Origin: Clostridia bacterium
GTDB taxonomy: Bacteria > Bacillota > Clostridia > Oscillospirales > UBA644
Direction of reading: 5' to 3'
DNA: 10,883 nt
NCBI GenBank assembly: GCA_017424085.1
Contig: JAFPBP010000326.1
Span: forward strand, 1-10,883
A model generated the notes under the pieces. That model was not told the origin of the DNA. It was given only the letters and a program-made list of their open reading frames with translations, and ran no database searches. The position numbers were made by a program, and so were the translations under genes. The stretch's first letter is position 1. Every line of letters begins with the position of its first letter. This document shows, in pieces, positions 7,211 through 10,883 of the stretch.

Positions 7211-8310
7211 AGGTCTTCCTCCTTGAGAAGCTTTTCTTTGTCGTAGGCGCCGACCACCTTCACCACCGAGCAATTTTCCTTCAGCTCACGGAGCATCTTC
7301 TGCCCCCGCTCGCCGTGCAAAACCCCCTCGCCCTCCACGTAGAAATAATATTCCCAGTTGGCGTTTTTGGTGGGACGGCTCTTCAGCGCCCGCAGGTTAA
7401 ATCCGTTTTCGCCAATGACCGAAACGGCTTTGCTCAGGCTTCCCGCTTCGTTTTTCACGGTGAAGAACATGATAAACTGATTTTCCTCCCCCGTGGGGCG
7501 GTTCTCCACGCGGGAAAAGACCGCAAAGCGGGTGGTGTTGTTACTGCTTTCGTTGATATGCTTTTCCAAAACCTGCAAGCCGTAGAGGCGGGCGGTCTCC
7601 ATGCTTGCCACGGCGGCAACGTCATGCCGCCCCGATTCCGCCACGCGGCAGGCTGCCACGGCGGTATTGGTGGCGGGAGTGGTTTGAAATCCCTTTTCCC
7701 GCAGATAATTGGCGCATTGGGACAGGGCTTGGGGATGGCTGATGACCTCCTTGATCTCCGAAAGGGAGGTTCCGGGGAGGGCAAGGAGATTCTGAACGAT
7801 CTCCAGATCGTAAATGCCGTTGATATACAGGCTTCCCTCAAAGGCGCGGTCCACCACTTGGGTCACGTCTCCCGCATAGCTGTTTTCCATGGGAAGCACC
7901 ACGCAATCGCATTCCCCCTTCTCCACCGCCTCGTAAGCGGCTAAGAAATCGGGATAGGCGATCAGCTTCGCATCGGGAAAGATCCGTCGGGCGGCAATGT
8001 AACCGAAGGCTCCGTTGACGCCGCTGTACGCCACCCGCATCCCGTCCAGAAGACGGCTCTGATAGGCGCGGGAAATTTCCATGTTGGACTTGAGGAAGTT
8101 CACGTAATAGGATTTCAGACTCTCGTCCTCCACCCGCTCGGAGTTGCGACGGATCACCTCGTCCTCCCGTGCGGGATCGTAAATGGGCAAGCCCTTTTCC
8201 TTTTTGGTCTCGGCGACCATGGCGACGGCGCGCATCCGTTCGCAGAACAAACGCGCCATTTCCCCATCCACACGGTCAATGATCTTGCGAGCCTCAGCCA
8301 GATCGTTCAT
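7207..8310 (-). CDS. pheA: Bifunctional chorismate mutase / prephenate dehydratase with ACT domain (P-protein)
   Basis: Rearranges chorismate to prephenate and decarboxylates/dehydrates it to phenylpyruvate. The 367 aa fall into three parts. An AroQ-type chorismate mutase helix bundle (about 1-88) includes ERMRAVAMVAETKKEKG (24-40). A prephenate dehydratase domain (about 91-268) has YSGVNGAFGYIA (95-106), LPMENSYAGDV (139-149), ISHPQAL (190-196), a TNTAVAA block (214-220) and the NNTTRF active-site motif (257-262). An ACT domain (about 278-355) follows. The two Phe-binding motifs of E. coli PheA, GALV and ESRP, read GSLS (290-293) and KSRP (310-313), so Phe feedback is likely possible but may be altered. 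The start lies 3 nt after the aminotransferase stop and has AAGGAG 9 nt upstream, inside the end of that gene. The aroB ATG overlaps its stop. Confidence 0.95.
   Translation of the reverse strand: MNDLAEARKIIDRVDGEMARLFCERMRAVAMVAETKKEKGLPIYDPAREDEVIRRNSERVEDESLKSYYVNFLKSNMEISRAYQSRLLDGMRVAYSGVNGAFGYIAARRIFPDAKLIAYPDFLAAYEAVEKGECDCVVLPMENSYAGDVTQVVDRAFEGSLYINGIYDLEIVQNLLALPGTSLSEIKEVISHPQALSQCANYLREKGFQTTPATNTAVAACRVAESGRHDVAAVASMETARLYGLQVLEKHINESSNNTTRFAVFSRVENRPTGEENQFIMFFTVKNEAGSLSKAVSVIGENGFNLRALKSRPTKNANWEYYFYVEGEGVLHGERGQKMLRELKENCSVVKVVGAYDKEKLLKEEDL
7218..7224 (-). promoter_or_regulatory. Ribosome binding site that fixes the aroB start
   Basis: AAGGAGG on the minus strand, inside the 3' end of pheA, ends 7 nt before the ATG at 7210. 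It is close to a full anti-Shine-Dalgarno match. It is the main reason for choosing this start over the in-frame ATG at 7273. Confidence 0.8.
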
Positions 8311-8313
8311 GGG

Positions 8314-9507
8314 TCAATTCTCCTTCTGATAGGATTCGTAAAGGGCACGGAAGGCGGGAAGCGCCCGTTGGATCTGTTGGGTGGAAACGCAATAGGAGAT
8401 GCGCAGATATCCCTTCACGCCGAAGGAATCGGAGGGAACCAAGAGCAATTCAAAGTCCTTCGCCTTTTCGCAGAAGGCTGCCGCATCCTCCTCCAGCGCC
8501 TTGACGAAGAGATAGAAGGCACCGTCGGGGGCGGTGAAGGTATAACCGATGTCCGCCAAGCCCTCGGACAAAATGCGGCGGTTTTCCTCGTAAACCGACA
8601 GATTTGCCGTCAGATTGCCGCATTTCGCCACGGCGTACTGCATCAGCGCAGGAGCGCAGACGAAGCCCAGAGCCCGACCCGCACCGCAAACGGCAGCGTA
8701 GATCTCCGCCGCATTGGGCATGGTGGGGGGAACGAGAATATAGCCGATGCGCTCTCCGGGGAGAGACAGGGCTTTGCTGTAGGAATAGCAGACTAAGGTG
8801 CGCTCGTAGAAGGCAGGAACGTAGGGAACCTCCACGTCCCCGTAGACCAGGGCACGGTAGGGCTCGTCGCAGATGAGATAGATCTCTCCGTCGCAATCGG
8901 CTTCCTTTTCCCGCAGAAGATCCCCCAGACGGGCAAGGTCTGCAGCGGGGATCACCGCACCCGTGGGGTTGTTGGGGGAGTTGAGGATCAGCGCCTTGGT
9001 GCGGGGAGAAATGGCGGCGGCAAGGGCATCGAAATCAATTTGGAAGGTATCGGGCAGGCAGGGGACCTCCACCAGAAGGGCGCCCGCCTTTTCGGCAAAG
9101 ACCCGATATTCGGGGAAATAGGGAGCAAGAACGATGACCTCGTCTCCGGGGTTGACCAGAGCGTGGAGCGACACGGTCAGCGAAGCGGCGGCGCCGCAGG
9201 TCATATAGATCAGATCGGGGGAAACGGGCTGACCCGACCGCTCTTCCTCAGCGGCGGCGATGGCGGCACGGACCGAGGCATCCCCCTGAGCGGAGGTATA
9301 GCCGTGCAGCTGCACGGGATCCACGGTCTCCAGTAGCTCCTTCATCACTTGGGTGACCTTCTCGGGGGCGGGGACGCTGGGATTGCCGATGCTGAAATCG
9401 AACACGTTCTCGGCGCCGATCTCTGCCTTGCGCTTTCTTCCGAATTCAAACAGCTCACGGATGGCGGAGCGCTTCTGCCCCAATGCCAGCATTTTCTTGT
9501 TGATCAT
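8314..9507 (-). CDS. PLP-dependent aminotransferase, class I, probably aromatic
   Basis: A 397-aa fold-type I aminotransferase of the aspartate/aromatic family. NSPNNPTG (176-183) and CDEPY (213-217, Asp214 and Tyr217) bind the cofactor. SYSKALSLPGERIGY (242-256) carries the PLP Schiff-base lysine Lys245 and the phosphate-binding Arg253. YLRISYC near the C-terminus supplies the substrate-carboxylate arginine. No signal peptide or membrane segment is visible. As first gene of an otherwise complete Phe/Tyr operon, it most likely aminates phenylpyruvate and 4-hydroxyphenylpyruvate. Aspartate or prephenate aminotransferase activity cannot be ruled out, because substrate choice in this family is not readable from motifs. 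The start at 9507 has GGGAG 9 nt upstream and lies 21 nt after the attenuator T-tract; pheA follows after 3 nt. Confidence 0.88.
   Translation of the reverse strand: MINKKMLALGQKRSAIRELFEFGRKRKAEIGAENVFDFSIGNPSVPAPEKVTQVMKELLETVDPVQLHGYTSAQGDASVRAAIAAAEEERSGQPVSPDLIYMTCGAAASLTVSLHALVNPGDEVIVLAPYFPEYRVFAEKAGALLVEVPCLPDTFQIDFDALAAAISPRTKALILNSPNNPTGAVIPAADLARLGDLLREKEADCDGEIYLICDEPYRALVYGDVEVPYVPAFYERTLVCYSYSKALSLPGERIGYILVPPTMPNAAEIYAAVCGAGRALGFVCAPALMQYAVAKCGNLTANLSVYEENRRILSEGLADIGYTFTAPDGAFYLFVKALEEDAAAFCEKAKDFELLLVPSDSFGVKGYLRISYCVSTQQIQRALPAFRALYESYQKEN
8320..8325 (-). promoter_or_regulatory. Ribosome binding site of pheA inside the aminotransferase gene
   Basis: AAGGAG on the minus strand spans the last Lys-Glu codons of the aminotransferase and ends 9 nt before the pheA ATG. 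It supports the pheA start at 8310 and coupling of the first two operon genes. Confidence 0.75.
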
Positions 9508-9528
9508 AATTTACTTCTCCCTTTCTTG

Positions 9529-9563
9529 AAAAAAAGCGGTCCGAACAATCTCGTTCGGACCGC
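9529..9563 (-). terminator. Intrinsic terminator of the attenuator
   Basis: On the minus strand GCGGTCCGAAC (9563-9553) pairs perfectly with GTTCGGACCGC (9546-9536) around a 6-nt loop (9552-9547). Seven T follow (9535-9529). It lies between the promoter and the first structural gene, only 21 nt before the aminotransferase ATG, so it must be bypassed for the operon to be expressed. The opposite strand has no T-tract, so it acts in one direction. With the leader peptide upstream it forms a classic attenuator. Confidence 0.92.
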
Positions 9564-9635
9564 GGAACAAATTCACCTTGCCTGCACGGGTCAAAGACCC
9601 GGACAGTTCTTACAGAGTGTCCCGGCGATCCGTGC
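9558..9635 (-). promoter_or_regulatory. Leader RNA with competing hairpins (attenuator switch)
   Basis: Several pairings exclude each other (minus strand). A long-range stem GCACGG (9635-9630) with CCGTGC (9589-9584) starts five bases after the second Tyr codon. CC(G)GGACA (9625-9618) can pair with TGTCCGG (9605-9599) around the leader stop codon. A tight hairpin CGGGTC-TTT-GACCCG spans 9601-9587. GACC(C)GTG (9592-9585) can instead pair with CGCGGTC (9564-9558), seven pairs with one bulge, and that would take the base of the terminator's 5' arm. I infer that a ribosome stalled on the Tyr codons masks 9635-9630 and favours the last pairing. The antiterminator is modest next to the 11-bp terminator, so this assignment is tentative. 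Confidence 0.55.
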
Positions 9636-9669
9636 CAATATAATAAAATCGAACGTCAAGCATCGACAT
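9610..9669 (-). CDS. Phe/Tyr leader peptide of the aro operon
   Basis: A 19-codon ORF, MSMLDVRFYYIGTDRRDTL, begins about 24 nt after the predicted transcription start and ends with TAA. It has AAGGAG 8 nt upstream of its ATG, so it should be well translated. Codons 8-10 are TTT TAT TAT, giving consecutive Phe-Tyr-Tyr, the products of this operon; no Trp codon is present. A strong terminator follows 46 nt after its stop. This is how ribosome-mediated attenuators such as those of E. coli pheA and trp are built: low charged Phe or Tyr tRNA would stall the ribosome at these codons and let RNA polymerase pass. A second in-frame ATG at codon 3 is possible but worse placed. The peptide itself probably has no function beyond being translated. 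Confidence 0.82.
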   Translation of the reverse strand: MSMLDVRFYYIGTDRRDTL

Positions 9670-9677
9670 CTCGGGAA

Positions 9678-9683
9678 CTCCTT
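9678..9683 (-). promoter_or_regulatory. Ribosome binding site of the leader peptide
   Basis: AAGGAG on the minus strand lies 8 nt before the leader ATG at 9669 and 10-15 nt after the likely transcription start. A near-consensus site in front of such a short frame is the main evidence that the leader peptide is translated. Confidence 0.8.
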
Positions 9684-9699
9684 TCAAAAATATGCATCT

Positions 9700-9728
9700 A
9701 TTGTACACGATATTTATCTGTTTGTCAA
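9700..9728 (-). promoter_or_regulatory. Sigma-A/sigma-70 promoter of the aro operon
   Basis: On the minus strand the -35 is TTGACA (9728-9723), a perfect consensus. The spacer is 17 nt (9722-9706) and the -10 is TACAAT (9705-9700), one base from consensus. Transcription should begin near 9693, giving a leader of about 185 nt before the aminotransferase ATG. The upstream flank is AT-rich. A promoter this strong fits control by attenuation rather than by initiation; I see no clear operator palindrome over it. Confidence 0.9.
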
Positions 9729-9740
9729 GGGTTTTTGAGG

Positions 9741-9776
9741 GAAAATGCGAGAATGACAAAAAGTTTTTGCATTTTC
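9741..9776 (-). other. Weak AT-rich hairpin between lysS and the aro promoter
   Basis: GAAAATGC (9776-9769) and GCATTTTC (9748-9741) form an 8-bp stem with a 20-nt loop that includes AAAAAC-TTTTT. No T-tract follows on the minus strand. It might be a poor terminator for the synthetase gene or simply an AT-rich promoter flank. I see no other structure in the 94 nt between that gene's stop and the -35 box. Confidence 0.3.
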
Positions 9777-9822
9777 ACAGAGTTTTTTGCATGATTTCTC
9801 GTTTTTCCACAAAAGGCGCGGA

Positions 9823-10883
9823 TCAGTGGATGCAGGTCCCCACGGGAACGCTGTCGTCCACGAAGATCACCTTACAGCCGCAGGCGTTGTTGGTTGCCGC
9901 CAGAAGCATGCCCTCGCTGGTGACCCCTGCGAAGCGGGCGGACTTCAGATTGGCAAGAACGATGATCTTCTTCCCGATGAGATCCTCGGGCTTGTATTCG
10001 CTCTTGATGGAGGAAACGATGGTGCGCTGAGAGATGCCGTCGTCCAGAACCAGCTTGAGGCAGGAATGGGACTTGCGGATCTCGGAGCATTTGACCACCT
10101 GACAAACCCGCAGGTCGATGCGATCGAAGGAATCCATTTCGATCTCATCCTTCACGGGAGCCACGGGATCGGGATCGCCGTAGACCACCTGCTTCTTCTC
10201 CTCCACAACCTCTTCCGCCACCACGGGTGCGGTCTCGGCTTCGGTCTTGGGGGTGGAGAAATCCAGCAGGGGCAGATATTTCTCTGCGTCAATGGCAAAC
10301 AGGAACAGATAGAGACGGGGACCGCGCTCCTTATCGATCAGAAGGCGATACACGTTCTTGAAGAAGGCGCCCTGAACGCCCTTCAGCGCCTTTTCGTCGG
10401 CAAGGTCGGAATAGACCCGCTTGGGAATGGCGTAAAGCTCTGCGTTCAGATCGTCCAGCGTGTAGCCGGGCTTGGAGAGATACTCGTGCAACAGAGCGAT
10501 CTCCTGCTTCTCCTCGGCGGTGAGGGTCTCGTACACGTCCCAATTGCGGAAGGGGCGCAGACGGTTCATCTGCTCGGGAGCGCACTGCTCCAGCCAGAAC
10601 TTGGCACGCTCCAGACGGTCGGCAAACTGCTCGTACTTGTAATCGGAGCCGATCTTTTCGAAGACCGTTTCCAGCATGGGGATGTTGAAGTCAACCACGG
10701 AGCCCAGCTGAACCAGCAGGGACATGGGAACGGTGACGGGCTCTCTGCCTGCCACGGTAGTATTTTCCATGATGGACTTGGTATAATCGTTGGCTTTGCC
10801 CTCGCGCACCTCGTTGAGCATGCGGTCGTATTCAAAATACTGGCGCAGAATGCCGTCGTCGAAGCAGAAGTCAAACGCCTTCA
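9823..10883 (-). CDS. lysS: Lysyl-tRNA synthetase, class I, with C-terminal tRNA-binding domain (5' end missing)
   Basis: Open to the window edge; 353 codons are visible, so the catalytic HIGH and KMSKS motifs lie outside. Fragment residues about 20-210 look like the helical anticodon-binding part of class I (archaeal-type) lysyl-tRNA synthetases: RLERAKFWLEQCAPE (89-103), ELYAIPKRVY (148-157) and FFKNVYRLLIDKERGPRL (173-190). A Glu/Val-rich linker (about 210-248) follows. The C-terminal 100 residues are an EMAPII/Trbp111/MetG-type OB fold: FDRIDLRVCQVV (252-263), IVSSIKSEY (288-296), IGKKIIVLANLK (302-313) and GVTSEGMLLAA (319-329). It would charge tRNA-Lys in the cytosol, with the OB fold adding general tRNA affinity. 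Methionyl-tRNA synthetase was considered because it often ends in the same OB fold, but the N-terminal part does not fit. It lies 94 nt upstream of the aro promoter and is probably a separate transcription unit. Confidence 0.78.
   Translation of the reverse strand, partial: KAFDFCFDDGILRQYFEYDRMLNEVREGKANDYTKSIMENTTVAGREPVTVPMSLLVQLGSVVDFNIPMLETVFEKIGSDYKYEQFADRLERAKFWLEQCAPEQMNRLRPFRNWDVYETLTAEEKQEIALLHEYLSKPGYTLDDLNAELYAIPKRVYSDLADEKALKGVQGAFFKNVYRLLIDKERGPRLYLFLFAIDAEKYLPLLDFSTPKTEAETAPVVAEEVVEEKKQVVYGDPDPVAPVKDEIEMDSFDRIDLRVCQVVKCSEIRKSHSCLKLVLDDGISQRTIVSSIKSEYKPEDLIGKKIIVLANLKSARFAGVTSEGMLLAATNNACGCKVIFVDDSVPVGTCIH

Noticed and set aside
3866..7246. Long plus-strand open frames (3866-5194, 5064-6365, 5954-7246)
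   Set aside because: They lie antisense to aroEK, aroC and aroB, have low-complexity Gly/His/Arg-rich translations and no family motifs, and arise from GC-rich codon use on the other strand.
7211..7273. Longer aroB start at 7273
   Set aside because: The extra 21 residues are Arg/Gly-rich and unlike the family N-terminus. The ATG at 7210 has a near-perfect ribosome binding site and the ATGA overlap.
9529..9693. T-box riboswitch in the leader
   Set aside because: The leader has AAGGTG and, ten bases on, CCGCGG, which faintly recalls a T-box. The expected UGGN-ACCGCG core is absent, the leader to the terminator is only about 165 nt, and no Stem I with specifier loop is visible. The translated F-Y-Y frame explains the region better.
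9741..9776. Intrinsic terminator of lysS
   Set aside because: The stem is AT-rich with a 20-nt loop and no T-tract on the transcribed side, so I kept it only as a weak hairpin.
9823..10883. Methionyl-tRNA synthetase (metG)
   Set aside because: The C-terminal OB fold fits MetG, but the preceding helical region has the class I LysRS pattern (FFKNVYRLLIDKERGPRL and neighbours) rather than MetRS anticodon-binding features.

Overview
The window is one strand-consistent bacterial locus: every supported gene lies on the minus strand. It holds a compact operon encoding the whole shikimate pathway plus the phenylalanine and tyrosine branches. GC-rich coding sequence, AGGAG-type ribosome binding sites, a consensus sigma-A/sigma-70 promoter, the gut-Clostridia style of intergenic palindromes and a class I lysyl-tRNA synthetase upstream suggest an uncultured member of class Clostridia (Bacillota). 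That assignment is inference; no marker here fixes the taxon.

Layout in transcription order (high to low coordinates). At 9823-10883 is the 3' part of a class I lysyl-tRNA synthetase with an EMAPII/Trbp111-type tRNA-binding domain at its C-terminus; its start is outside the window. A short gap leads to a strong promoter (-35 TTGACA, 17-nt spacer, -10 TACAAT; 9700-9728). The transcript then has a leader of about 185 nt holding a 19-codon peptide ORF with consecutive Phe-Tyr-Tyr codons (9610-9669), competing RNA hairpins, and a strong intrinsic terminator (9529-9563) 21 nt before the first structural gene. This is the architecture of ribosome-mediated attenuation.

The operon body (313-9507) runs: aromatic-type aminotransferase, pheA (chorismate mutase-prephenate dehydratase-ACT), aroB, aroC, an aroE-aroK fusion, aroQ (type II dehydroquinase), aroA, tyrA, and an AroG-like type I DAHP synthase. 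Four junctions are 4-nt ATGA overlaps, two have a 1-nt gap, one a 3-nt gap and one a 14-nt gap, so translation is probably coupled throughout. Together these nine proteins cover all seven steps from PEP + erythrose 4-phosphate to chorismate, and then chorismate to prephenate, phenylpyruvate and 4-hydroxyphenylpyruvate, with an aminotransferase to finish Phe and Tyr. No trp gene is present.

The 312 bases beyond the last gene hold no credible gene. They contain a long hairpin directly after the stop codon, a perfect 12-bp stem with T-rich tails on both strands (probably a bidirectional terminator), and two palindromic elements resembling dispersed intergenic repeats.

The most interesting element is the Phe-Tyr-Tyr leader peptide and attenuator, which appears to place the whole common aromatic pathway, not just the Phe/Tyr branches, under Phe/Tyr charging control. 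The AroE-AroK fusion and the class I LysRS with an appended tRNA-binding domain are also worth checking.
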